A stretch of 5,051 nt of DNA from Deltaproteobacteria bacterium (GTDB taxonomy: Bacteria > Desulfobacterota > GWC2-55-46): the NCBI GenBank assembly GCA_016182705.1, contig JACPGA010000031.1, positions 1-5,051 on the forward strand, in the 5' to 3' direction. This document shows, in pieces, positions 1 to 5,051 of this stretch; the first letter of the stretch is position 1, and each line of letters starts with the position of its first letter. Position numbers and translations under genes: made by a program. The notes beneath the pieces were generated by a model, which was not told the origin of the DNA, made no database searches, and was given only the letters and a program-made list of their open reading frames with translations.

Positions 1-674
1 CCGGCGGGCTGTACTTCGGCACGCCCAAGGGCGTTGAGACGCTTCCCGACGGAACGGAGAGGGGCGTTAACACGATGGTCTATACGACGCCGGAGATTGA
101 AAGGATAGCCAGGGTCGGTTTTGAGGTCGCGATGAAGCGCGGCAAAAAGCTTTGCAGCGTTGACAAGGCGAACGTCCTTGAGACGACCGAGCTGTGGCGT
201 AAGGTCGTCATAAAAATCGGCAAGGAATATCCTGAAGTCGAGCTCAGCCACATGTACGTTGACAACTGCGCTATGCAGCTCATAAGAAACCCCAGGCAGT
301 TCGATGTCATAGTGACGGAGAACACCTTCGGCGACATACTCTCGGACGAGGCGTCGATGCTCACAGGCTCCATTGGCATGCTGCCTTCGGCCAGCATAGG
401 GTCTGAGAAGAACAGGGCCATGTACGAGCCCATCCACGGCAGCGCCCCTGACATAGCGGGCAAAGGCATTGCCAACCCCATTGCCACCATCCTTTCGGTT
501 GCCATGATGCTGAAGTACTCATTTGACATGAACGAGGCTTCTGACCTCATCGAGGGCGCTGTTGAAAGGGTGCTCGCGAGGGGCTTTAGGACCGCGGACA
601 TAATGCAGCCCGGTAAGACAAGGGTAAGCTGCGTGGAGATGGGCGCGGCAGTCTTGAAAGAACTCGAACATTGA
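1..674 (+). CDS. leuB: 3-isopropylmalate dehydrogenase, C-terminal part (5' end outside window)
   Basis: LeuB oxidises and decarboxylates 3-isopropylmalate to 2-oxoisocaproate with NAD+ in the cytoplasm, in leucine biosynthesis. The reading frame is open from base 3, before the first Met at 75, and begins [10 protein letters not shown], a typical internal LeuB stretch, so the start lies upstream of the window. Visible landmarks, numbered from the Met at 75: the catalytic Lys in SVDKANVL (K31, codon 165-167), YVDN (D63), the family signature [11 protein letters not shown] (81-91) with the metal-binding aspartates D87 and D91, the SASIG segment, and the NAD-binding [15 protein letters not shown] (117-131). 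The C-terminus has the expected length and ends in TGA at 672-674, followed by a strong terminator, so this is probably the last gene of its transcript. I see no frameshift or missing key residue. [10 protein letters not shown] plus [12 protein letters not shown] fit LeuB rather than isocitrate or tartrate dehydrogenase. Confidence 0.96.
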   Translation, partial: GGLYFGTPKGVETLPDGTERGVNTMVYTTPEIERIARVGFEVAMKRGKKLCSVDKANVLETTELWRKVVIKIGKEYPEVELSHMYVDNCAMQLIRNPRQFDVIVTENTFGDILSDEASMLTGSIGMLPSASIGSEKNRAMYEPIHGSAPDIAGKGIANPIATILSVAMMLKYSFDMNEASDLIEGAVERVLARGFRTADIMQPGKTRVSCVEMGAAVLKELEH

Positions 675-685
675 TTTAAATCCAA

Positions 686-715
686 AAGGCCCCGCTTTGC
701 GGGGCCTTCTTTTTT
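686..715 (+). terminator. Rho-independent terminator after leuB
   Basis: A perfect 10-bp inverted repeat (AAGGCCCCGC at 686-695 and GCGGGGCCTT at 699-708) closes a TTT loop and is followed by C and six T residues (710-715). It begins 11 bases after the leuB stop codon and is a textbook intrinsic terminator in the + direction. On the - strand the stem is followed by A/T-poor sequence apart from AAAA at 684-687, so it looks unidirectional. It ends only 8 bases before the likely start of the OST gene. Confidence 0.93.
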
Positions 716-723
716 CCGGGTCT

Positions 724-1179
724 ATGCGTCCTCGCGTAAATCAAAAATTTCTCGTCCTTGCCGGACTCATCGCTGTGTTCATTTTTGGCGTGGCCTTGAG
801 GATGATACCCTGGGAGAACTTCATCACCAGGGACGGCGTATATCTCCTTGAGGCTGACAACTACGAGCACCTCCGCAAGGTCACGGTAGTCCTCAACAAC
901 TTTCCCTGGTTCCCGTCATACGACTATTACATGGGCTTCCCGGTCGGCACGGCGAACATAACAAACCCGTTCTTCGACCTGGTGCTCGCCTTTGTCGTGA
1001 GATTTCTGCTCGTCTTTTACGACGGCCTGTACGCGGTGGACAAGCTTGTCGCCGCGCTGCCGCCATTTCTCGCCTCATGCCTGCCCATATATATACCACC
1101 ATGGTCGGCAGGCCGGACAACGAGCTTGCGGAGCCGCTCGCGGCGGCGGTCCTCTTTTATCTTTACACGCTCTCATTGA
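724..1179 (+). CDS. OST fragment 1: N-terminus, TM1, external loop 1, start of TM2
   Basis: I chose the ATG at 724. An upstream TTG at 697 is in frame but lies inside the terminator stem-loop. No good Shine-Dalgarno precedes 724; the U-tract and CCGGG sit there. Residues 9-28 form TM1 (FLVLAGLIAVFIFGVALRMI). Residues 40-53 (YLLEADNYEHLRKV) hold the first catalytic acidic motif of STT3 proteins, with D45 where A. fulgidus AglB has D47, followed by the typical H-L-R. Two hydrophobic stretches follow, around TNPFFDLVLAFVVRF and KLVAALPPFLASC, matching the amphipathic part of external loop 1 and then TM2. Homology ends near base 1077. The last ~33 codons, to the stop at 1177-1179, are Arg/Ser-rich out-of-frame translation. 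An annotation taking this as an independent 152-residue protein would be wrong. Confidence 0.8.
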   Translation: MRPRVNQKFLVLAGLIAVFIFGVALRMIPWENFITRDGVYLLEADNYEHLRKVTVVLNNFPWFPSYDYYMGFPVGTANITNPFFDLVLAFVVRFLLVFYDGLYAVDKLVAALPPFLASCLPIYIPPWSAGRTTSLRSRSRRRSSFIFTRSH

Positions 1180-2378
1180 GGAGGATTACAACTGCTGACG
1201 GCCTGAGGGCATATTTAATCCCGGCGCTCACAGGCTTAGCGGCCTTTGTCTCCATCCTCTTCTGGAGAGGGGCCGTGCTCTGGTGGGCGGTCATCGGCGC
1301 GCATACTTTCCTGATGATGCTCTCAAGCCGAAAGGGACCTTGGCATGGCTTCTGGAAGAACGGTGTTATCATATTCGGCGCGGCGGCTGCCAGCGCGTTC
1401 GTCTACTGCCTCATAGACCCTTTCAACGTAAGGCCCGGCTTCAACTTCAACACGGTCTCATGGTTTCATCTGATTGTCGCTGTATTGACGGCGGCAGGAC
1501 TGTGGGCAACAGCCCTATTTCTCAAAGAGCGTGAAAAAGGCCGTTCGTTCGGAATCTCTCTACTCTACGGCGCGGGCATTATGGCCGCGTCCCTCATAAT
1601 CTTCGCGATCATAGCTCCCGGCTTTTTCAGGGGCATATTCGAAGGCACTCAGGTCGTTGGCGGCGGAAACGTCTGGACCAAAACAATAGCCCAGTACAGG
1701 CCGCTTCTCACGGACGACGCCGGAAGGTTCAGCCTTTTATCCCCGCTTCGGGCTTCGACCGCTTTCCTGTTCATTGCGCCTTTCGTTCTTCTTGTGCTTT
1801 CGCTTCCCAAAAGGTTGAAAAACTCTGGGCCTGCCTATTCCTTCTTTGTTTTGTCGGGCTGGGCCCTTTTGCTGCTTTCGCTCGTGAACGGCAGGTATGA
1901 AAACGTATTTACTTTGACAATAGCCGCGTGCGGCGGCGTATTCCTCGCGTCCATCTACAATGTTGTAAAGGGACGGCTTGGAGCGTTTGCAGGCGCTCTT
2001 GCTGGCTGGACAATGGCGGTAGTCGCGGCAGTCATACTCCTTTACCCTTCAGCTCCATTTTACAGGGGCCTCACCATGAGCCAGCCCTTTCTCATAAAGG
2101 GCGACCTCGAAGAGACGCTCTACTGGATGAAGAGCGCGACGCCAGTAACCAGCCATTTCCTTGAGCCCTGGAAAAAGCCTGAGTACGGTGTAATGGCCAG
2201 ATGGGAGTTCGGCGGCTGGATAGAGTACATGGCTGAGAGGCCGTCGGTTGCGACCGTCTACGGCATGGAGACCCACGGCCTTACGGAATCTGCCGAGTTC
2301 TTCCTGGCGACCGATGAGAAGGAGTTCCTCGATATCATCGACAAAAACAATGTAAGGTATTTCATACTTTGGCCGTGA
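1077..2378 (+). CDS. OST fragment 2: membrane core and WWDYG-like region
   Basis: This is the main membrane part of the STT3-like protein. The ATG at 1077 is probably an internal Met, not a real start. Residues 6-20 contain TTMVGRPDNELAEP, the second acidic motif (DNE at 14-16, where PglB has DTD and archaeal AglB has DHH). About ten hydrophobic segments follow (approximately 19-34, 45-62, 65-82, 95-112, 129-149, 160-184, 229-245, 253-270, 277-297, 301-324). TKTIAQYRP (201-209) aligns with the TIxE motif of external loop 5, but has Gln206 instead of Glu. RWEFGGWIEYMAERPSVATV (375-394) aligns with WWDYG-x-WI-x-Y-x-AERP, with W376 kept, E377 for Asp and F378 for Tyr. NNVRYFIL near the end is the usual start of the post-WWDYG strand. 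The frame then breaks and hits TGA at 2376-2378, while homology continues in frame 1. Confidence 0.87.
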   Translation: MPAHIYTTMVGRPDNELAEPLAAAVLFYLYTLSLRRITTADGLRAYLIPALTGLAAFVSILFWRGAVLWWAVIGAHTFLMMLSSRKGPWHGFWKNGVIIFGAAAASAFVYCLIDPFNVRPGFNFNTVSWFHLIVAVLTAAGLWATALFLKEREKGRSFGISLLYGAGIMAASLIIFAIIAPGFFRGIFEGTQVVGGGNVWTKTIAQYRPLLTDDAGRFSLLSPLRASTAFLFIAPFVLLVLSLPKRLKNSGPAYSFFVLSGWALLLLSLVNGRYENVFTLTIAACGGVFLASIYNVVKGRLGAFAGALAGWTMAVVAAVILLYPSAPFYRGLTMSQPFLIKGDLEETLYWMKSATPVTSHFLEPWKKPEYGVMARWEFGGWIEYMAERPSVATVYGMETHGLTESAEFFLATDEKEFLDIIDKNNVRYFILWP

Positions 2379-2394
2379 CCCTTCCGGCTACCTT

Positions 2395-2898
2395 GTGACA
2401 AAACCTGATGAGACCGGCAGGCCGGTGTGGGAGACTGGCGAGAAGTTTTTCAAGCTCGTGCAGACCGGCCTGTACATGATGGACGGCCAAAGCGCTCAGT
2501 CTCCGATACCGTTCAAGGGAGTAGGAGGAGTGCGCCTGGTTTACGAGTCGCCGTCTGCATCTGACGTAAGGGGTTTTGCTGGTGAGGTAAAGCAATTCAA
2601 GGTCTTTGAGAGGGTCAAAGGCGCGCGTCTTGTCGGCAGGGCAAGGCCCGGCGAAAAAGTTGTGCTCGCCGGTACGGTCGTGACGAACCAGGGCAGGGCT
2701 TTCCAGGCAATCCGTGAGACTACCGCCGACAGTACCGGCAGGTTCGTGGTCGAGGCCTGGTACCCTACCGTGAATCAGGGTGAGTTCAAGACCGGGGTCA
2801 ACGGGGCATATATGCTCAGGATAGGGAGCGCCGGAAAGGTTCTTCTTATCTCTGAGGACGAAGTCATAAACGGGGCCGTTCTCGAACTCGGCGGGTAG
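2395..2898 (+). CDS. OST fragment 3: soluble C-terminal domain of STT3/AglB
   Basis: The GTG at 2395 is only a formal start. Homologous coding in this frame begins about 2371 (GRDPSGYLVTKP) and continues directly from NNVRYFIL in the other frame, so this is the tail of the same protein. It lacks membrane segments and is predicted to lie outside the membrane. AglB-like features, numbered from 2395, are KFFKLVQTGLYMMDG (18-31), VRLVYES (46-52), KQFKVFERVKGARLVGRARP (66-85), EKVVLAG (87-93) and DSTGRFVVEAWYPT (112-125). Such beta-rich domains follow the catalytic core of archaeal and some bacterial OSTs. It ends at TAG 2896-2898, 42 bases before the stop of the convergent helicase gene. Taken alone it would be annotated hypothetical; the link to STT3 is clear from context. 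Confidence 0.8.
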   Translation: MTKPDETGRPVWETGEKFFKLVQTGLYMMDGQSAQSPIPFKGVGGVRLVYESPSASDVRGFAGEVKQFKVFERVKGARLVGRARPGEKVVLAGTVVTNQGRAFQAIRETTADSTGRFVVEAWYPTVNQGEFKTGVNGAYMLRIGSAGKVLLISEDEVINGAVLELGG

Positions 2899-2940
2899 TT
2901 TTTCGAGTCGCCACAAGTTTCCGCTGAAAGCTACGGTGTC
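2899..2940. other. Short convergent intergenic gap
   Basis: These 42 bases separate the OST stop (TAG, 2896-2898) from the helicase stop (2941-2943 on the - strand). I find no strong bidirectional terminator here. A weak, bulged stem at 2875-2892 inside the OST end is followed by five T residues (2899-2903) and could act as a poor terminator for the + strand. Confidence 0.5.
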
Positions 2941-3120
2941 TCAGCCGAGCCAGTCTTTCAAGATCATTATCGCGCCCCGCTTGTCCAGAGGCTCGTTGTT
3001 GTTGCCGCACTTCGGGTCCTGAGTGCAGGAAGGGCAGGCCACTTCGCAGCTGCAGTCTTCCATAAGGCTCATCGTCGAGCCGAACCAGTCCCTTACGCAT
3101 TCAAAGCCGCGTTTGGTGAG
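2941..3120 (-). pseudogene. Helicase fragment: four-cysteine end of DUF1998, beyond the premature TGA
   Basis: This stretch has no usable start, yet it translates in the same frame as the preceding fragment into the expected C-terminus: LTKRGFECV, then SLMEDCSCEVACPSC, then CTQDPKCGNNNEPLDKRGA, ending LKDWLG and TGA. The C-x-C, C-P-S-C and KCGN cysteines form the conserved zinc-site pattern known to be needed for MrfA function. The conservation of this region shows that the TGA at 3121 interrupts a coding sequence rather than ending it. Confidence 0.82.
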
Positions 3121-3333
3121 TCACACCCCGCCTTCATGGCCGTCGTATATGAATATGGCGGCTGACTCAAGTTCAGGGTTATACGGGTAGCTTACTCCTC
3201 CGAGGTCCATCCTGTCGCACAGGGCGTAAAGGGGCAGGGCGGCAATGGCCGCGTGCTCGGCGGCGTGCAGGGCCCCGCCTATGCTGAAGCCTTTTGAGCG
3301 CACTTCATCGAGTATCTGTTCGTCTACTTTCAT
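3121..3333 (-). CDS. Helicase fragment: first half of the DUF1998 domain
   Basis: This open frame continues the helicase after the frameshift. Homologous coding begins further upstream than the Met at 3331-3333: reading from about 3410 the same frame gives TLFTDKDLGEFPLDLPP and then FTTTGIWMKVDEQ, typical of the region leading into DUF1998 (TTxxW). The fragment itself shows GGALHAAEHAAIAALPLYAL, then CDRMDLGG, then AIFIYDGHEGGV, all hallmark DUF1998 stretches (H-aaEHA, cDr-DlGG, iYDg-xGG). It stops at TGA 3121-3123, exactly where the family continues with Gly-Leu. It is not an independent gene. Confidence 0.82.
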   Translation of the reverse strand: MKVDEQILDEVRSKGFSIGGALHAAEHAAIAALPLYALCDRMDLGGVSYPYNPELESAAIFIYDGHEGGV

Positions 3334-5051
3334 CCATATGCCGGTCGTGGTAAAGACCGACGGAGGCAGGTCAAGGGGAAACTCTCCGAGGTCTTTGTCG
3401 GTGAAGAGCGTTTTTTCCTGTACCCTGTGACTCGTTCTGTAATCCTCAATTTGCCGAAATTTATGACGGTTCCGTTCAACTCTATCGAATCATCTACCGA
3501 CAGTATCTCTGATTCCTCATTCGTTATGGCCCTCGTGAAATAGTCTATGTCGTTAGCGGGCCTGCAAACGGCGACCCTGTCATACATGTCGAGCTTTACT
3601 ACCCTGTACTGGACACCCTTGTGCAGGTAGACCGCCCCGGGGTGCAGATCATACAATACACGCGCCGAGCTTGACTCTCCAAGGAGCTTGCCGCCTTCGA
3701 CGATAATGGAATAAGACTCTCCGGACTCTCTTATCGACACCTCCATCTGCGGGAGGCGCCTTCTTGAGAACCAGACATCGAGCTTGCCCCGCCGGAGCTT
3801 TCCTTCCTGCTCAAGCTCAGTGAGGGCGTGGAGCAGTAGTTTAGTGTCGAAGACAGGGTCGTTCTGTTTTATGTACGCCTCCGACGCGGCGCAGAGGAGA
3901 TGCGATTTCACGATTGGCCTGTTCTCCGGGTCGAGGACCGCCGCCTCAGACGACCGCCGGAAGAAATCAACGGGGTTACGCATGAAATATTGATCGAGAG
4001 CGTCTGCCAGCGCGACCATTATTATGAGCGAGTCCCGTCCAGACCTGCCGACCCGGCCGCTCCTCTGCCATGTGGAGCTGACAGTGCCGGGGTAGCCCAC
4101 GAGCACGCAGACGTCAAGGCCGCCTATGTCCACGCCAAGCTCCAGCGCGCTCGTAGAGACGACTCCTGAAAGCTCGCCGCTGAAGAGGCGCTTTTCAATG
4201 TCGCGGCGCTCCTCAGGCAAAAAACCAGCTCTGTAGGAGCTTACGACAGGGCTTATATCAGGGAAGCCGTCGAGTATCCAGCTGTGGATCAGTTCGGTTA
4301 TCTTTCTCGCCTTTGTGAACGCAATCGTCTTGAAGCCTGAACGGACGGATGAGGCGAAAAGCCTCGTGGCCACGGTATAGGGGCTTATGCCGAATGTCGG
4401 ATTTATCATGAGGAAGTGGCGTCTGCCCTGCGGCGCGCCGCTTCCGGTGACGGTCTCGAAGGGGACTCCTGTGAGCATCCCGGCAAGTTCGCCGGGGTTG
4501 GCGATAGTGGCGGAACAGGCTATGAAGATTGGCTCAGAGCCGTAGAGCTTCGCTATTCTTCTGAGCCTTCGCAAAACGTTTGCCACGTGCGATCCGAAAA
4601 CTCCCCGGTAGGTGTGTATCTCGTCGATGATGACGTACTTGAGGTTCCTGAAAAACCTCTCCCACTTCTGGTGGAAGGGGTTTAGCGCCATGTGTATCAT
4701 GTCCGGGTTTGTGAGGACTACAGCGGGCGGCGCTTCCCTTATCTTTTTCCTCCTGTATGCGCTCGTGTCTCCGTCGTATATCTCACAGGCCCCCGGGGTG
4801 AAGGCCTTTCTCTTGCCTTTTGGCGCTTCAACGGGCTTGTCTATGGGCAGGCGCGCGGCCAGCTCCCTGAAGGCTCCTAACTGGTCCTGCTCAAGCCCCT
4901 TTAACGGGAATATGTACAGCGCCCTGGCTTCCGGGTCTTTGAGGACGGATTCGAGGACAGGTATGTTGTAAATGAGGCTCTTGCCGCTTGCCGTGGGCGT
5001 CATGACGACGACATTTTGCCCCTGGCGGATAAAGTCTATGCCAAGCGCCTG
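3330..5051 (-). CDS. Helicase core of YprA/MrfA-type protein (partial at 5' end, frameshifted at 3' end)
   Basis: Both RecA-like domains are present with all main SF2 motifs, numbered from the Met at 5001-5003 (probably internal, since 16 in-frame codons precede it to the window edge). Motif I is TPTASGKS (2-9, P-loop Lys8). Motif Ia is PLKGLEQDQ (33-41), followed by YDGDT (76-80) and LTNPDMIHM (97-105). Motif II is DEIH (127-130) and motif III is SATIANP (164-170). Motif IV is KTIAFTKARK (225-234), motif V is STSALELGVDIGGLD (283-297) and motif VI is QRSGRVGRSGR (313-323). After residue ~330 come the winged-helix-like and linker regions up to VTGYRKK. The following residues to the stop at 3330-3332 are out-of-frame (SSPTKTSESF and on). 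The Walker residues and arginine fingers are intact, so the motor could fold, but a protein ending here would lack its zinc-binding C-terminus. Codon use looks like that of leuB, with no sign of foreign origin. Confidence 0.9.
   Translation of the reverse strand, partial: QALGIDFIRQGQNVVVMTPTASGKSLIYNIPVLESVLKDPEARALYIFPLKGLEQDQLGAFRELAARLPIDKPVEAPKGKRKAFTPGACEIYDGDTSAYRRKKIREAPPAVVLTNPDMIHMALNPFHQKWERFFRNLKYVIIDEIHTYRGVFGSHVANVLRRLRRIAKLYGSEPIFIACSATIANPGELAGMLTGVPFETVTGSGAPQGRRHFLMINPTFGISPYTVATRLFASSVRSGFKTIAFTKARKITELIHSWILDGFPDISPVVSSYRAGFLPEERRDIEKRLFSGELSGVVSTSALELGVDIGGLDVCVLVGYPGTVSSTWQRSGRVGRSGRDSLIIMVALADALDQYFMRNPVDFFRRSSEAAVLDPENRPIVKSHLLCAASEAYIKQNDPVFDTKLLLHALTELEQEGKLRRGKLDVWFSRRRLPQMEVSIRESGESYSIIVEGGKLLGESSSARVLYDLHPGAVYLHKGVQYRVVKLDMYDRVAVCRPANDIDYFTRAITNEESEILSVDDSIELNGTVINFGKLRITERVTGYRKKRSSPTKTSESFPLTCLRRSLPRPAYG

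Larger units (their letters stand above)
724..2898 (+). pseudogene. STT3/AglB-family oligosaccharyltransferase, disrupted (whole locus)
   Basis: This locus is one STT3-family OST gene now split over frames 1, 3 and 1. The family transfers a lipid-linked glycan to Asn in N-X-S/T sequons on the outer face of the cytoplasmic membrane. The order matches the family: TM1, external loop 1 with an acidic motif (EAD, D at 856-858), TM2, a DNE motif (1116-1124), about ten further membrane segments, a TIxE-like site (TIAQ, 1683-1694), a WWDYG-like site (RWEFG, 2199-2213), then a soluble C-terminal domain with KVFERVKGA and GEKVVLAG as in archaeal AglB. Two lesions interrupt it: an apparent deletion of 3k+1 bases around 1070-1085, which I infer removes TM3, and one extra base at 2367-2370. 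Counted hydrophobic segments give about 12, against 13 for the family, which fits loss of one. Restored length would be roughly 750 residues. It may be a true pseudogene or a sequence-error artefact. Family assignment is firm; function is uncertain because all catalytic motifs are divergent. Confidence 0.85.
2941..5051 (-). pseudogene. YprA/MrfA/Hrq1-type superfamily 2 helicase with DUF1998, disrupted (5' end outside window)
   Basis: Read from right to left, the coding sequence enters at 5051 in frame (QALGIDFIRQGQNVVV then MTPTASGKS) and runs to TGA at 2941-2943. The family are ATP-driven 3'-5' DNA helicases; B. subtilis MrfA (YprA) acts in repair of mitomycin-type lesions and Hrq1 is the fungal relative. 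The window covers all but the expected first several dozen residues. About 703 codons are present, close to the usual ~750-residue full length. There are two breaks. A one-base frameshift lies at the A6 tract (T6 at 3411-3416 on the + strand), after which homology moves to the other frame. A TGA at 3121-3123 replaces the second Gly of the family's GGVGL-like motif. Homology continues at full quality on both sides of each break, so decay is recent or the breaks are sequence errors. Whether a MrfB-like exonuclease gene lies upstream cannot be seen. Confidence 0.88.

Noticed and set aside
654..681. Possible promoter TTGAAA-16-TTAAAT
   Set aside because: The -10 element matches the consensus at only four of six positions, and the RNA would start inside the terminator hairpin; not strong enough for a feature.
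80..685. 201-residue open frame on the - strand
   Set aside because: It is antisense to leuB, which is certain over the same bases; its translation is Ser/Met-rich with no recognisable family.
697..723. TTG at 697 as start of the OST
   Set aside because: It lies in the loop and right arm of the leuB terminator; the resulting nine extra residues come from terminator sequence.
2875..2903. Possible terminator after the OST gene
   Set aside because: The stem is two 3-bp parts split by a bulge, with the T-run several bases away; too weak to list as a terminator.
2362..2916. 184-residue open frame on the - strand
   Set aside because: It overlaps the well-matched C-terminal domain of the OST and the + strand frameshift site; it shows no motifs of its own.
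3121..3123. TGA read as Gly (alternative genetic code) or as selenocysteine
   Set aside because: leuB ends at TGA at the proper length and the helicase itself ends in TGA at 2941-2943. Reading through TGA 2376 gives no homology. The family has Gly here, not Cys, so selenocysteine is not expected.
4612..4971. 119-residue open frame on the + strand
   Set aside because: It is the complement of helicase motifs I to II, which are unmistakable on the - strand.

Overview
The window is 5,051 bases of moderately GC-rich DNA, most likely bacterial. The bacterial reading rests on a standard bacterial-type leuB and a clean hairpin-plus-U-tract terminator. The oligosaccharyltransferase (OST) gene looks like the archaeal AglB form that also occurs in scattered bacterial lineages, for example among deltaproteobacteria and related anaerobic groups. 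I cannot name the organism from sequence alone.

Layout. (1) Positions 1-674, + strand: the 3' part of leuB (3-isopropylmalate dehydrogenase), closed by a strong intrinsic terminator at 686-715. (2) Positions 724-2898, + strand: one STT3/AglB-family membrane OST gene broken into three pieces in two reading frames. There is a deletion near 1070-1085, which I infer removes about 30 residues including TM3, and a one-base frameshift at 2367-2370. (3) Positions 2941-5051, - strand, convergent with the OST gene and running off the right edge: a superfamily 2 DEAH-type helicase of the YprA/MrfA/Hrq1 group with a C-terminal four-cysteine DUF1998 domain. It is broken by a one-base frameshift at an A6 tract (3411-3416) and by an in-frame TGA at 3121-3123, where the family has Gly. 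Only 42 bases separate the two convergent genes.

The genes do not form one pathway: leucine biosynthesis, N-glycosylation of exported proteins, and DNA repair. The main point for an annotator is that what look like five or six small ORFs in 697-3430 are pieces of just two genes. The four lesions in about 2.1 kb (1070-3123) mean either real gene decay or indel/substitution errors in the assembly; leuB shows none. I saw no mobile element, CRISPR array, tRNA or rRNA, and no convincing new system. The most unusual biology is the OST itself, whose catalytic motifs are all off-consensus, including Gln in place of the conserved Glu of the TIxE motif.
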